Origin: Oceanimonas pelagia
GTDB lineage: Bacteria > Pseudomonadota > Gammaproteobacteria > Enterobacterales > Aeromonadaceae
Assembly: GCF_030849025.1 (NCBI RefSeq)
Contig: NZ_CP118224.1
Coordinates: 2,216,001 to 2,280,000 of the forward strand
Length of the DNA: 64,000 nt
Direction: 5' to 3'
In this document: in pieces, positions 14,596 to 23,535 of the stretch
Layout of the letters: every line of letters begins with the position of its first letter
Position numbering within the stretch: the first letter of the stretch is position 1
The notes under the pieces: model-generated
The model's database searches: none
What the model was told of the DNA's origin: nothing
What the model saw: the letters and a program-made list of their open reading frames with translations, nothing else
Position numbers and translations under genes: made by a program

Positions 14596-15432
14596 ATGAT
14601 CACGGCCGACTTAATCACTCATTCCATTTGTTCTCAGACTGGCACTCAGCTTCGATCTTTCCTACTTGAATATCCTCGGTTCATTCACGCCGAACTGATG
14701 ACCCATCGGGTATTCTCCCGGAACTCAGCCAGCAGTCGTGCTATTCCAATCACTACCGTTATGCAGTTGGTGGAAGCCGACCCTGCCATGCCCATCCACT
14801 GGGGGGCGGATCAGCCCGGAATGCAGGCACGGCAAGAGGTTGAAGACGTTGAGGGCGCCCGGGAGGAGTGGCTGGCGGCCATGCGTAGTGCCCTTTTCCA
14901 TGCCGAGCGTATGCGTAAAAAAGGCCTTCACAAACAGATTGTCAACCGCCTTCTGGAGCCTTTTCAACGCATTAAAGTTCTGGTCAGCAGCACGGATATG
15001 GCGAATTGGTATGCCCTTCGTCACCACCCTGATGCGCAACCAGAAATTGAATGTCTGGCCGCTCTGATGTTTGAAGCGGAACAGAGCAGCACCCCCTTTG
15101 AATTACACCAGGGTGAATGGCATCTGCCTTTTATTGATCGAAAAAGGAATGACAAAGGTGAATTGCTTTATTATTCCGAGGGGGAATTGGTTTCGTTAGA
15201 TTCTGCGAAACGAATATCCGCCAGTTGCGCCGCCCAAACCAGTTATAGAAAAAATGACACCAGTGAAGAAAAGGCCGGGTTGATTTTTCAAAAGTTGGTT
15301 GAAAGTCTTCCCGTTCACGCTTCACCTTTTGAACATCAAGCCCAGGCGTTTCCTGGTCGCAGCAGTAACTTCCGAAACTTCAGGCAGTTCCGTAAAGAGA
15401 TTGCTAATGAAACGGTAAAGGATGCAGCATGA
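14596..15432 (+). CDS. ThyX-like flavin-dependent thymidylate synthase
   Basis: The 278-residue product contains the ThyX signature RHRxxSxxxxSxR in the form THRVFSRNSASSR at residues 36-48; the first Arg is replaced by Thr. The FAD/dUMP-binding helices further on (HKQIVNRLLEPFQRIKVLVSST, SCAAQTSYRK and HASPFEHQAQAF) also fit phage ThyX homologues. The enzyme makes dTMP from dUMP with methylenetetrahydrofolate and FAD. It has its own promoter and leader, separate from the replication operon, and overlaps the AlpA-like gene by 4 bases. The changed first residue of the motif leaves some doubt about activity or substrate. Confidence 0.8.
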   Translation: MITADLITHSICSQTGTQLRSFLLEYPRFIHAELMTHRVFSRNSASSRAIPITTVMQLVEADPAMPIHWGADQPGMQARQEVEDVEGAREEWLAAMRSALFHAERMRKKGLHKQIVNRLLEPFQRIKVLVSSTDMANWYALRHHPDAQPEIECLAALMFEAEQSSTPFELHQGEWHLPFIDRKRNDKGELLYYSEGELVSLDSAKRISASCAAQTSYRKNDTSEEKAGLIFQKLVESLPVHASPFEHQAQAFPGRSSNFRNFRQFRKEIANETVKDAA

Positions 15433-15734
15433 TGCCGATGACTCAACCTCAGGGCGCGGGTGAATCCCGCATCCAGCATCTGGAGAAACAACTTGCTTTC
15501 TTGTCTAAGGAAGTGGTACGCCTTGCCGAGTTGGTGGACCGTCCAATGGCCAACAACGTCTACCTGTGTGAGGAAGTCGCCAATCGTGTGGGTCTGAAGC
15601 GACAGACGCTGTATCGGAAGTTCAAGCGTGGTCAGATCCCCCAAGGGACCATCTGGCGATACACCCCTGAAGGCCGCATTATGGTTAACCTGCCGGCCCT
15701 GGAGCAGTGGCTCAGCTCTGCTCCTCAAGTATAA
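15429..15734 (+). CDS. AlpA/excisionase-like DNA-binding protein with coiled coil
   Basis: The 101-residue product starts at the ATG overlapping the previous stop (ATGA); further in-frame ATG codons follow at once, so the exact start is uncertain. Residues about 14-35 form a heptad-like helix (HLEKQLAFLSKEVVRLAELVD). A MerR/AlpA-type helix-turn-helix follows (VYLCEEVANRVGLKRQTLYRKFKRGQIPQGTIWRYTPEGRIMV). Its position directly before the integrase suggests an excisionase or integrase regulator. The coiled coil would allow dimerisation, which is less usual for a small excisionase. Confidence 0.7.
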   Translation: MMPMTQPQGAGESRIQHLEKQLAFLSKEVVRLAELVDRPMANNVYLCEEVANRVGLKRQTLYRKFKRGQIPQGTIWRYTPEGRIMVNLPALEQWLSSAPQV

Positions 15735-15751
15735 CCCCCCTCCTCAATATG

Positions 15752-15788
15752 CTACGGTATCCGTAGAGTTCCCAGGCTACGGCCTGGG
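15752..15788. promoter_or_regulatory. Paired palindromes upstream of the integrase gene
   Basis: CTACGG-TAT-CCGTAG (15752-15766) is followed by CCCAGG-CTACGG-CCTGGG (15771-15788). Both contain CTACGG. They fill the gap between the AlpA-like gene and the integrase start, so they are candidate operator, excisionase or integrase arm-binding sites. Confidence 0.5.
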
Positions 15789-15799
15789 GACAGCCTTCG

Positions 15800-17161
15800 A
15801 TGCGTACCACCATGAAAATTACAAAAAAAGCCGAAAAACTACTGGCGGCCACTCCCGGATTACATCTGCACAACAATAAGCTGCGGGTCGTATTTCGTCT
15901 GCCCGGAGAAACTAAACCCACCAAGCGGTCCCTGAAATTAGAGCCGACCGAACCCAACATTCTGTTCGCGGCCAACAAATTGGGGACCATAAAACAGGAC
16001 ATTACCTTTGGCCTGTACAGCAACGATCCTGAGGCCTTCTGGCTTAAACACTTCCCCGAAGAACTCCAATCCAAGGCCGAACAAACCCCTACCTTGAAAG
16101 AGGTATTGTATGCAAAATACAACGATCTTTTATACACCTGGAGTGGTAGTTCTCAGCGGTCCTACGGGTATGCTGTGTCTACCGTCAGCCAGTACCTGGG
16201 GCACCTGCCGGTAGATCAAGTAAGAAGCTCCCATGTGAGGGAATTACAGAAAAAGCTCCTTTCTGGGGAAGATCGACACAAACCCTTGGCTTCCCGTACT
16301 GTGAACATGTACCTGAAGCAGAGCCAATATCTGCTGGATCTATACCTGGAGGAGCTGGGGGAGCGTACCAATCAGATCTACTCCAACCCGTTCAAGAAGG
16401 TGCCGGCGCTTAAAGAGGGACGGTCCTTCTCCGATGATGAGGATCAGGATGTGTACCCTTTCTCTCCCCAGGAGCTGTCCCGGATCCTGGAATACCTGGC
16501 GAAGAACCCTCTCAAACACCGCTTGGTCCGGTGGATGGTGTACACCGGTATGCGCCCGGGAGAAATTGTGGCCCTGGCATGGGAAGATATCGACCTGGAA
16601 GCCAACGTCGTAAAGGTCCGGTACAACTACTCCCGCCACTCCAACGGGCTCAAGCTCCCCAAAACAACCCACGGCCGGCGCACCATCGAGTTACTGCCTC
16701 AGGCGGCCGAGGTCTTAGCCGAGATGTTTCCGGTGACCGGTCATCTGCCCGGTGAGTTGATGACGGTGACGGAACATTACAACAAGACAAAGGAGGTGCT
16801 GCGGCGCAATGTTTTCCTATACCGTTCTTCCAAAGGTGTTTTTCGTAGGTTACATGAGAATTTAACCTTTCCTACTGTTACCTGGGGACGTATTCTTAAC
16901 AAAGTTGATGTGCCGTATCGCAGGCCGTACCAGTTGAGGCATACTTACGCCAGTTGGGCACTGATGAACGGCGCTGATCCCATGTGGGTTGCCCGGCAGA
17001 TGGGACACAGTGACTGGGGTGTGATCCGAACGGTTTACGGTAAATGGATCCCTCAAGCCATGCAGTCCCCTGCTCAGTTACTGGGAAGCAAATTAGGTGG
17101 CTTTGTCCCCTATACGTCCCCAAAGCCGGGGACACAGGAAGACGGTGAAAAAAGTCTATGA
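15800..17161 (+). CDS. int: Tyrosine-type site-specific integrase
   Basis: The 453-residue product is a tyrosine recombinase with an N-terminal Arm-binding-like part, a core SAM-like domain and a C-terminal catalytic domain. Visible catalytic landmarks are Arg252 in YTGMRPGE, PYQLRHTYAS (the usual His of HxxR is Tyr, the His after Arg is 381), GHSDW, and the nucleophile Tyr413 in VYGKW. This pattern is typical of prophage integrases of marine gammaproteobacteria. It is the last gene before host DNA, which marks the element end. The start may be 15800 or the in-frame ATG at 15812. It should catalyse insertion and, with the AlpA-like protein, excision. Confidence 0.93.
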   Translation: MRTTMKITKKAEKLLAATPGLHLHNNKLRVVFRLPGETKPTKRSLKLEPTEPNILFAANKLGTIKQDITFGLYSNDPEAFWLKHFPEELQSKAEQTPTLKEVLYAKYNDLLYTWSGSSQRSYGYAVSTVSQYLGHLPVDQVRSSHVRELQKKLLSGEDRHKPLASRTVNMYLKQSQYLLDLYLEELGERTNQIYSNPFKKVPALKEGRSFSDDEDQDVYPFSPQELSRILEYLAKNPLKHRLVRWMVYTGMRPGEIVALAWEDIDLEANVVKVRYNYSRHSNGLKLPKTTHGRRTIELLPQAAEVLAEMFPVTGHLPGELMTVTEHYNKTKEVLRRNVFLYRSSKGVFRRLHENLTFPTVTWGRILNKVDVPYRRPYQLRHTYASWALMNGADPMWVARQMGHSDWGVIRTVYGKWIPQAMQSPAQLLGSKLGGFVPYTSPKPGTQEDGEKSL

Positions 17162-17459
17162 AAAACAGGGGCTTAGGACGATGATTTTGATATGGTTGTT
17201 ATGCCCCTGTTAACTGTTAAAATAACACCAATTTAGCAAAAGGACCTCTGTTCTTCCCGTATTCTAGTCTGTTGGGTATGACGCAGTAACTGCATGGGAT
17301 GCATATAAAAACAATAACGGCACAACCAAAAAGGCCGGCCCCGGCACTCTGAGTGTCTTGCATACGTAAGTTTGTTACACAAACACCTTGCCATGCAGCC
17401 TGTCCTTTTCCGCGTGGTGCCGACGACAGTATTTTTACATTCAGAGAACAGGTAAGCTC
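17162..17459 (+). other. Element/host junction and arcA upstream region
   Basis: This 298-base stretch has no convincing gene. It holds inverted arms AACAGGGGC (17164-17172) and GCCCCTGTT (17203-17211) just after the integrase stop, and a perfect palindrome GTTTGT-TAC-ACAAAC (17370-17384) about 75 bases before arcA. The element attachment site and the arcA promoter must both lie here. Neither could be fixed from sequence alone. Confidence 0.5.
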
Positions 17460-18176
17460 ATGCAGACTCCACACATTCTTATCGTTGAAGACGAACTGGT
17501 CACCCGTAACACCCTGAAAGGCATTTTCGAGGCGGAAGGGTACACCGTGCTGGAAGCCACCGACGGTGAGGAAATGTACAAGGCCCTGTCCGATCACAAG
17601 GTAAACCTGGTGATCATGGACATCAACCTGCCCGGCAAAAACGGCCTGCTGCTGGCCCGGGAGCTGCGTGAGCAGCACAACCTGGCACTGATGTTCCTCA
17701 CCGGCCGCGACAACGAGGTCGACAAGATCCTCGGTCTGGAAATCGGTGCCGACGACTACATCACCAAGCCGTTCAACCCCCGCGAGCTGACCATCCGCGC
17801 CCGCAATCTGCTGGGCCGCACCATGCAGGCACCCGACGCCCAGGAAGACGACAAGCAGGTGGAAGCCTACCGCTTTAACGGCTGGACCCTGGACATCAAC
17901 AGCCGTGCCTTGGTCAGCCCCAGTGGCGAGGTGTTCAAGCTGCCCCGCAGCGAGTTCCGAGCCATGGTGCACTTCTGCGAGCACCCGGGCCAGATCCAGA
18001 GCCGTGCCGAGCTGCTGAAGAAAATGACCGGCCGCGAGCTCAAGCCCCACGACCGCACCGTGGACGTGACCATTCGCCGCATTCGCAAGCATTTCGAGTC
18101 GGTGCCCGACACCCCCGAAATCATCGCCACCATTCACGGCGAAGGCTACCGCTTCTGCGGCGAGCTGGAAGGCTAA
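17460..18176 (+). CDS. arcA: Aerobic respiration control response regulator ArcA
   Basis: The 238-residue product is almost collinear with E. coli ArcA, starting [20 protein letters not shown]. It has a receiver domain with the phosphoacceptor Asp in VIMDINLPG and the conserved Lys in YITKPF. An OmpR-type winged helix ends in [17 protein letters not shown]. The ATG at 17460 was chosen by this match; in-frame upstream codons from 17388 are leader. ArcA represses aerobic respiratory genes when phosphorylated by ArcB under low oxygen. Its upstream region is the integration neighbourhood of the phage-like element, so arcA regulation may have been altered by the insertion. Confidence 0.97.
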   Translation: MQTPHILIVEDELVTRNTLKGIFEAEGYTVLEATDGEEMYKALSDHKVNLVIMDINLPGKNGLLLARELREQHNLALMFLTGRDNEVDKILGLEIGADDYITKPFNPRELTIRARNLLGRTMQAPDAQEDDKQVEAYRFNGWTLDINSRALVSPSGEVFKLPRSEFRAMVHFCEHPGQIQSRAELLKKMTGRELKPHDRTVDVTIRRIRKHFESVPDTPEIIATIHGEGYRFCGELEG

Positions 18177-18260
18177 AAACGCCGTGCCGGATCTTGGCCC
18201 GGCCTCTTCGAATGCCGGCTCAAGGCCGGCATGACAGAAAACCAGCCCATACACCTAAAA

Positions 18261-18292
18261 AAATACCGGCCAGCTGGCCGGTATTTTTATTC
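18261..18292. terminator. Bidirectional terminator between arcA and fbaA
   Basis: AAATACCGGCC/GGCCGGTATTT with a 4-nt AGCT loop, A-rich upstream and T-rich downstream, lies between the convergent genes and can serve both. Confidence 0.9.
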
Positions 18293-18306
18293 ACGAGATA
18301 AATGCC

Positions 18307-19386
18307 TTACAGCACATTCACGGCGTTCAGCTCGCGGAACGCCTGCTCCAGGCGGGCGATCATGCTGAGCTGGCCTTCACGCAGCCAGACGCGGGGGTCG
18401 TAGTATTTCTTGTTGGGCTTGTCGTCGCCGTCCGGGTTGCCGATCTGACCCTGCAGATAGGCTTCCTTGTCCTTGTAGTAGTTCATCACCCCGGCCCAGG
18501 TGGCCCACTGGGTATCGGTGTCGATGTTCATCTTGATCACACCGTACTCGATGGATTCCTTGATTTCCTCAGCGGAAGAGCCGGAGCCGCCGTGAAACAC
18601 AAAGTTCAGGGACTTGGGGGCCAGGCCGAACTTCTCGGACACGAACTTCTGCGAGTTGTCGAGGATCTTCGGGGTCAGCTTGACGTTGCCCGGCTTGTAC
18701 ACGCCGTGCACGTTGCCAAAGGAGGCGGCAATGGTGAACTTGTCGCTGATGGCACTCAGCTTCTCGTAGGCGTAGGCCACGTCTTCCGGCTGGGTATACA
18801 GCAGCGAGCTGTCCATGCCGGTGTTGTCGACGCCGTCTTCCTCACCGCCGGTGCAGCCCAGTTCGATTTCCAGGGTCATGCCAATCTTGCTCATGCGCTC
18901 CAGGTAACGGGCGCAGATCTCGATGTTTTCTTCCAGGCTTTCCTCGGACAGATCGATCATGTGCGAGCTGAACAGCGGCTTGCCGGTTTCGGCAAAGTGC
19001 TGCTCGCCGGCCTCGAGCAGGCCGTCGATCCAGGGCAGCAGCTTCTTGGCGGCGTGGTCGGTGTGCAGGATCACCGGAATGCCGTAGGCTTCGGCCAGAG
19101 CGTGCACGTGACGGGCACCGGAAATGGCACCCAGAATGGCGGCCTGGTGGCCTTCCAGTTTCAGGCCCTTGCCGGCAAAGTAGGCGGCACCGCCGTTGGA
19201 GAACTGCACGATCACCGGCGCTTTCACCCTGGCGGCGGCTTCCATCACCGCGTTGACCGAGTCGGTGCCCACCACGTTGACCGCCGGCAGGGCGAACTGG
19301 TTGGCCTTGGCGATGGCAAAAATCTTCTGCATGTCATCGCCGCTGACCACACCCGGCTTGACCACGTCGGAAATTTTCTGGGACAT
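18307..19386 (-). CDS. fbaA: Class II fructose-bisphosphate aldolase
   Basis: The 359-residue product is the E. coli FbaA type (E. coli 359 aa). It has the zinc-binding HTDHAAKKLLPW motif, the SSHMIDLSEESLEENIE segment and the phosphate-binding NFVFHGGSGSS and NIDTDTQWA motifs. It splits fructose-1,6-bisphosphate into dihydroxyacetone phosphate and glyceraldehyde-3-phosphate in glycolysis, and works in reverse in gluconeogenesis. It is the last gene of an epd-pgk-fbaA operon, 60 bp after pgk. An intercistronic hairpin in that gap may set relative expression. Confidence 0.97.
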   Translation of the reverse strand: MSQKISDVVKPGVVSGDDMQKIFAIAKANQFALPAVNVVGTDSVNAVMEAAARVKAPVIVQFSNGGAAYFAGKGLKLEGHQAAILGAISGARHVHALAEAYGIPVILHTDHAAKKLLPWIDGLLEAGEQHFAETGKPLFSSHMIDLSEESLEENIEICARYLERMSKIGMTLEIELGCTGGEEDGVDNTGMDSSLLYTQPEDVAYAYEKLSAISDKFTIAASFGNVHGVYKPGNVKLTPKILDNSQKFVSEKFGLAPKSLNFVFHGGSGSSAEEIKESIEYGVIKMNIDTDTQWATWAGVMNYYKDKEAYLQGQIGNPDGDDKPNKKYYDPRVWLREGQLSMIARLEQAFRELNAVNVL

Positions 19387-19409
19387 TGTATTGCTCCTGT
19401 ATGCTGCAT

Positions 19410-19432
19410 CACGGCCGGTGTAACCGGCCGTG
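19410..19432 (-). repeat. Intercistronic hairpin between pgk and fbaA
   Basis: A perfect 10-bp stem CACGGCCGGT/ACCGGCCGTG with a 3-nt loop lies in the pgk-fbaA gap. In the direction of transcription no T-tract follows it, so it probably shields or processes mRNA rather than terminating. Confidence 0.6.
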
Positions 19433-19446
19433 TTGAAAAAATGGGT

Positions 19447-20610
19447 TCAGTCTTTGGCACGCTGTTCCAGCATGGCCACCGCCGGCAGGGTCTTGCCTTC
19501 CACGAACTCCAGGAAGGCGCCGCCACCGGTGGAAATGTAGGACACCTGGTCCTTGATGCCGAACTTGTCGATGGCCGCCAGGGTATCGCCGCCACCGGCG
19601 ATGGAGAAGGCATCGCTCTCGGCGATGGCGCGGGCCACCACTTCGGTGCCGTGAGCGAACTGATCGAATTCAAACACGCCCACCGGGCCGTTCCACAGAA
19701 TGGTTTTGGCTTCCTTCAGGATTTTGGCCAGGGCCTCGGCGGAGTCGGGACCCAGATCGAAGATCATGTCGTCGGCGTCCACTTCACTCACCGGCTTGGT
19801 GGCGGCCTCGGCCTGCTCGGAGAATTCGGTGCCCACCACCACGTCGGTGGCCAGCGGAATGGCGCACTCGGCGGCCAGCTTTTGGGCGGTGTCGAGCAGC
19901 TCCGGCTCATACAACGACTTGCCCACCGGGTGACCGGAGGCGGCGATAAAGGTATTGGCGATACCGCCGCCCACCACCAGCTGGTCGGCCACCCTGGACA
20001 GGGACTCCAGCACGGTCAGCTTGGTGGACACCTTGGAACCGCCCACAATGGCCACCATGGGCCGGGCCGGCTTGTCCATGGCCTTGGCCAGGGCGTCCAG
20101 CTCGGCGGACAGCAGCGGGCCGGCACAGGCCACGGGAGCGTATTTGGCCACGCCGTGGGTGGAGGCCTGGGCGCGGTGGGCGGTGCCGAAGGCGTCCATC
20201 ACGAACACATCACACAGGGCGGCATACTGGCGCGACAGGGTCTCGTCGTCCTTTTTCTCGCCCTTGTTGAAGCGCACGTTCTCCAGCACCACCAGCTCGC
20301 CCTCGGCAATGTCCAGGCCGTCCAGGTAATCCTTGGCCAGGCGCACCGGCACGCTCAGTTTGCCGGCCAGGTAGTCCACCACCGGCTGCAGCGAAAACTC
20401 GTCGGCATATTCCCCTTCGGTGGGGCGGCCCAGGTGCGAGGTCACCATCACTCTGGCGCCCTGGGCCAGGGCCGCCTCAATGGTGGGCAGCGAGGCCAGG
20501 ATGCGGGCATCGGAGCCGACCTTGCCGTTTTTCACCGGCACGTTCAGGTCGGCGCGGATCAGCACCCGCTTGCCGGACAGATCGAGTTCATTCATTTTGA
20601 TGACAGACAT
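19447..20610 (-). CDS. pgk: Phosphoglycerate kinase
   Basis: The 387-residue product begins [25 protein letters not shown], as in E. coli Pgk (387 aa). It contains the RADLNVP and SHLGRPTEG substrate loops, the [13 protein letters not shown] region, [10 protein letters not shown] and the nucleotide-binding [13 protein letters not shown] near the C-terminus. It interconverts 1,3-bisphosphoglycerate and 3-phosphoglycerate with ATP formation. GAGGACG provides the ribosome site. It sits between epd and fbaA, the standard order in gammaproteobacteria. Confidence 0.97.
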   Translation of the reverse strand: MSVIKMNELDLSGKRVLIRADLNVPVKNGKVGSDARILASLPTIEAALAQGARVMVTSHLGRPTEGEYADEFSLQPVVDYLAGKLSVPVRLAKDYLDGLDIAEGELVVLENVRFNKGEKKDDETLSRQYAALCDVFVMDAFGTAHRAQASTHGVAKYAPVACAGPLLSAELDALAKAMDKPARPMVAIVGGSKVSTKLTVLESLSRVADQLVVGGGIANTFIAASGHPVGKSLYEPELLDTAQKLAAECAIPLATDVVVGTEFSEQAEAATKPVSEVDADDMIFDLGPDSAEALAKILKEAKTILWNGPVGVFEFDQFAHGTEVVARAIAESDAFSIAGGGDTLAAIDKFGIKDQVSYISTGGGAFLEFVEGKTLPAVAMLEQRAKD

Positions 20611-20653
20611 AATGCGTCCTCTAAATTGGCAGTACTGTGGTTAATCGAGTCTG

Positions 20654-21673
20654 TTAAATCGTCTTGCCCGCCGCCAGCCAGGCCAGGCTGGTGTCCAGCA
20701 TACGGTTGGCAAAGCCCCATTCGTTGTCGCACCACATCAGCATCTTGATCAGGTTGGCGTCACTGACCCGGGTCTGGGTGCCGTCGATAATGGAAGAATG
20801 GGGATCGTGGTTGAAGTCCACCGACACCAGCGGCGCTTCGGTGTAGTCGAGAATGCCCTTGAGCGGGCCCGCGGCGGCCTCACGCAGCACCCGGTTCACC
20901 TCCTCCACCGAGGCGTGTTGTTCCACGATCACGCTGAGATCCATGGCGGTGACGTTGATGGTGGGCACCCGTACGGAAATGGCCTCGAACTTGCCGGCAA
21001 AGTGCGGCAATATGCGCTCAACGCCCTTGGCCAGCTTGGTGTCGACCGGAATGATGGACTGGCTGGCGGCGCGGGTACGGCGCAGATCGGCATGGTAGGC
21101 GTCGATCACCTGCTGATCGTTCATGGCCGAGTGAATGGTGGTGATGTTGCCACACTTGATATTGAACACCCGGTGCAGGGTTTCGATCACCGGCACCACG
21201 CAGTTGGTGGTGCAGGACGCGTTGGAGACGATGGTCTCACGGCCGGTAAGCTGCTGGTGATTGACACCATAGACGATGGTGGCGTCCACGTCGCTGTCGG
21301 CCGGATGGGAAAACAGCACCCTGCCCGCCCCCGCCAGCAGGTGCAGGCCGGCATCGGCCCGGCTGGAGAGCACACCGGTGCAGTCCAGCACCAGATCTAC
21401 CCCCAGTTCGGCCCAGGGCAGGCGGGCCGCGTCAGGCTCGTGGCACAGGCGAATAATGTCATCGCCAATGCGCATGTATTCCCCCGCCAGGCTCACCGGC
21501 TGACCAAAGCGGCCGTGGCTGGAATCGTAACGGGTCAGGTGGGCCATGGCCTCGGGCTCGGCCAGCTCGTTGATGGCCACGATTTTCATGCGCCGCTGAA
21601 GGCCGCGCTCGAAAAAGGCGCGCAGCACACTGCGGCCGATGCGGCCGTAACCATTGATGGCGAGTCGAATCAT
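20654..21673 (-). CDS. epd: D-erythrose-4-phosphate dehydrogenase
   Basis: The 339-residue product is a GAPDH-fold enzyme with the NAD-binding [17 protein letters not shown] motif and the active-site cysteine in [10 protein letters not shown]. Epd-type features rather than GAPDH features are SSHGRF, the [14 protein letters not shown] segment and the genomic position before pgk and fbaA. It oxidises erythrose-4-phosphate to 4-phosphoerythronate, the entry to pyridoxal-5'-phosphate synthesis. It is the first gene of the operon. The gene-specific promoter was not identified with confidence. Confidence 0.93.
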   Translation of the reverse strand: MIRLAINGYGRIGRSVLRAFFERGLQRRMKIVAINELAEPEAMAHLTRYDSSHGRFGQPVSLAGEYMRIGDDIIRLCHEPDAARLPWAELGVDLVLDCTGVLSSRADAGLHLLAGAGRVLFSHPADSDVDATIVYGVNHQQLTGRETIVSNASCTTNCVVPVIETLHRVFNIKCGNITTIHSAMNDQQVIDAYHADLRRTRAASQSIIPVDTKLAKGVERILPHFAGKFEAISVRVPTINVTAMDLSVIVEQHASVEEVNRVLREAAAGPLKGILDYTEAPLVSVDFNHDPHSSIIDGTQTRVSDANLIKMLMWCDNEWGFANRMLDTSLAWLAAGKTI

Positions 21674-21788
21674 TGCTGTCTGCTTCCTGCTGGGCTGAGG
21701 GCGTGGGCCCGGTATCAGAATTCAGGCCCAAGTCTAACGAGGATTGAAAGCAAGGGGAATGGTGAAGGCAGTGATGCAGCGCTAAAAA

Positions 21789-21818
21789 GGAAAATCCCGG
21801 CCATTTGCCCGGCCGGGA
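21789..21818 (-). terminator. Terminator after the small gene at 21838
   Basis: On the minus strand TCCCGGCC/GGCCGGGA forms an 8-bp stem followed by TTTTCCTTTTT. It lies between the 55-aa ORF and the start of epd. Confidence 0.7.
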
Positions 21819-21837
21819 CGATCAGGGGGAGCAAAAT

Positions 21838-22005
21838 TCAGACAACTTCCAGCCCGGGCTCCGGCTCGGTGACCACGGGCGTCTCCCTCGCCTGCCCGGC
21901 CTCTTGCTGCAGCCAGCGCAGCATGTGGGCTGGGTAACAATCGTCCGCCGACCAGATGCAGGGCGGCGGGCTTGAGACAGCACTCATACGGGGCAACTTA
22001 TCCAT
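21838..22005 (-). CDS. Hypothetical small protein (55 aa)
   Basis: A 55-codon frame begins MDKLPRMSAVSSPPPC and ends in EPEPGLEVV. It has a GAGGA ribosome site about 8 bases before its ATG and a terminator right after it, between epd and the MFS gene. The middle (IWSADDCYPAHMLRWLQQE) suggests a short amphipathic helix. No family was recognised. The independent ribosome site and terminator make it likely to be a real monocistronic gene. Confidence 0.55.
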   Translation of the reverse strand: MDKLPRMSAVSSPPPCIWSADDCYPAHMLRWLQQEAGQARETPVVTEPEPGLEVV

Positions 22006-22140
22006 GAACTTGTCCTCGCTGATAAAACCGAACTCAGGTTAACCATACCGATTGACGGTTTGATGACAGTACATCATTTAAACAGGAAAGACCAATTTGA
22101 GCCACAAGGCCGCCCGGTCGCCACAGGTGCCCCGCGAGCG

Positions 22141-23535
22141 CTAATGGGGCTGAGCCGCCCGTGCCTCCCCGGCCTGGATCTGTGGCTCTTTCTCGGCCTC
22201 GGGCGCCGGCTCGTTCAGCTCCAGCTCCATCTGGCCGGCGCTGGCTTCGGCCATGGCTTCCTCTTCCAGATCCGGAAACACCTCCTCCATGGGCAGATCC
22301 ACGAACTCCTCGTTACGGGGATCCAGCTCGGTGATCACACCCGCGGTATCCACCGGGGTGGCGATCCAGGCGGTTTGCTCCTCCACCGGCATCACGGGGG
22401 TGCGCCATTGCCACCACCAGGTGTAGCTGCCCAGCAGCAAGGCCACGGCGCCACAGCCGATATACAGCCCCTGGGGGCCGAGCCAGGTCATCATGCCCGA
22501 GCTGAACAGGGGCCCCAGTGAACTGCCCAGGCCATAACTCAGCAGCAGAGTGGTGCTGGCCGCCACGATATGATGGGCCTCCATACGGTCGTTGGTGATG
22601 GCCACCGCCACCGGGTAAATGGACGCCACCATGCCCATGTAAAGGGCGGAAAAGCCGATCAGAATGCCGACATGATGGCCGCCACCGGCGATCACGCCGG
22701 CGGCGCTGACGGCGATGACCAGGTTGATGGCCACCATGATCCGGCCCCGGTCCAGCCGGTCACACAAGCGTCCCAGGGGCCAGGCAAACAGAATGAAGGT
22801 GAAAATGGACGCCGCCATAAAGTAAGACAGCTGATCCACCGGCAGCCCCACCTGAATGGCATAAACCGGTGCCATGGCGTAAAAACTGCTGATCAGCACT
22901 CCACTGCACAGGGCCGCCAACAGCCCCACCGGGGCACTGCGCACAATGGACTTCAGGCTGATGCGCTCGCTGTGCTCCACCGTGGGCGCTTCCATGCGGG
23001 TCAGCGACAGCGGCACCAGGGCCGCGGTCAGTAATATGGCGCCGAGGGTAAAGGGCACAAAGGCGGCGGGATCGGTAAAGCCGATCAGCAGCTGGCCGGC
23101 GGTGGCGGCCAGATAGGCGCAGATCTGATAGGCAAAAAACAGGGTGGCGCGATTGTCGCTGGTGGCCACGGCGCTGAACCAGCTTTCAATCACCACAAAG
23201 CTGCCGGCCACGGCAATGCCGCTGAGCGCCCGCAGCAGGGCCCAGATCATGATGCTGTCGGTGAGCGGAAAGATCAGCGTGGAGCTGGCCAGCACGGCGC
23301 TGAACACCGCAAAGGCGCGAATGTGCCCTACCCGCTTGATCACCCTGGGCCCGTACAGGGAGCCCAGCACGAACCCCACCGAATAACACACCATGATGCT
23401 GCCGATCAGGGTCGGCTCCACCTGTTTCAGCCCCAGGTTGACCCCGAGCAGGGTCATCACGAAGGTGTTGCCCCCCATCAGCAGAAACACGCTGAAGATC
23501 AGCGACGACAGGGAAATGACCAGGCGTTTTATCAT
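22141..23535 (-). CDS. MFS transporter, YcaD-like, with acidic tail
   Basis: The 464-residue product has twelve hydrophobic segments over about residues 1-380 and resembles the YcaD subgroup of the major facilitator superfamily. Typical stretches are VCYSVGFVLGSLYGPRVIKRVGHIRAFAVFS and the PLGRLCDRLDRGRIMV loop. The substrate is unknown. After the last membrane span comes a Glu/Pro/Ala-rich cytoplasmic tail of about 80 residues that the roughly 380-residue E. coli protein lacks. The gene is monocistronic between the 55-aa ORF and glcB. Confidence 0.8.
   Translation of the reverse strand: MIKRLVISLSSLIFSVFLLMGGNTFVMTLLGVNLGLKQVEPTLIGSIMVCYSVGFVLGSLYGPRVIKRVGHIRAFAVFSAVLASSTLIFPLTDSIMIWALLRALSGIAVAGSFVVIESWFSAVATSDNRATLFFAYQICAYLAATAGQLLIGFTDPAAFVPFTLGAILLTAALVPLSLTRMEAPTVEHSERISLKSIVRSAPVGLLAALCSGVLISSFYAMAPVYAIQVGLPVDQLSYFMAASIFTFILFAWPLGRLCDRLDRGRIMVAINLVIAVSAAGVIAGGGHHVGILIGFSALYMGMVASIYPVAVAITNDRMEAHHIVAASTTLLLSYGLGSSLGPLFSSGMMTWLGPQGLYIGCGAVALLLGSYTWWWQWRTPVMPVEEQTAWIATPVDTAGVITELDPRNEEFVDLPMEEVFPDLEEEAMAEASAGQMELELNEPAPEAEKEPQIQAGEARAAQPH

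Larger units (their letters stand above)
1..17161 (+). mobile_element. Integrase-proximal end of an integrated phage-like element
   Basis: All genes from the window edge to the integrase at 15800-17161 lie on one strand and are tightly packed, often with ATGA-type overlaps. They encode phage or replicon functions: adenine methyltransferase, RdgC, family A polymerase, primase-helicase, SbcCD, ThyX, an AlpA-like protein and a tyrosine recombinase. From 17460 onward the genes are ordinary host genes. The DNA looks less GC-rich by eye than the flanking chromosome. No terminase or structural genes are visible, so a prophage is likely but another integrative element is possible. The right attachment site must lie between 17161 and arcA, but it cannot be fixed without the left end. 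Confidence 0.85.

Noticed and set aside
17162-17459. Precise attachment site of the element
   Set aside because: Only one end is in the window and no tRNA gene lies here, so no direct repeat can be tested.
18592-20748. 718-codon + strand frame opposite fbaA, pgk and epd
   Set aside because: It is the antisense shadow of three recognised core genes; its His/Gly/Gln-rich composition is typical of GC-rich antisense frames.
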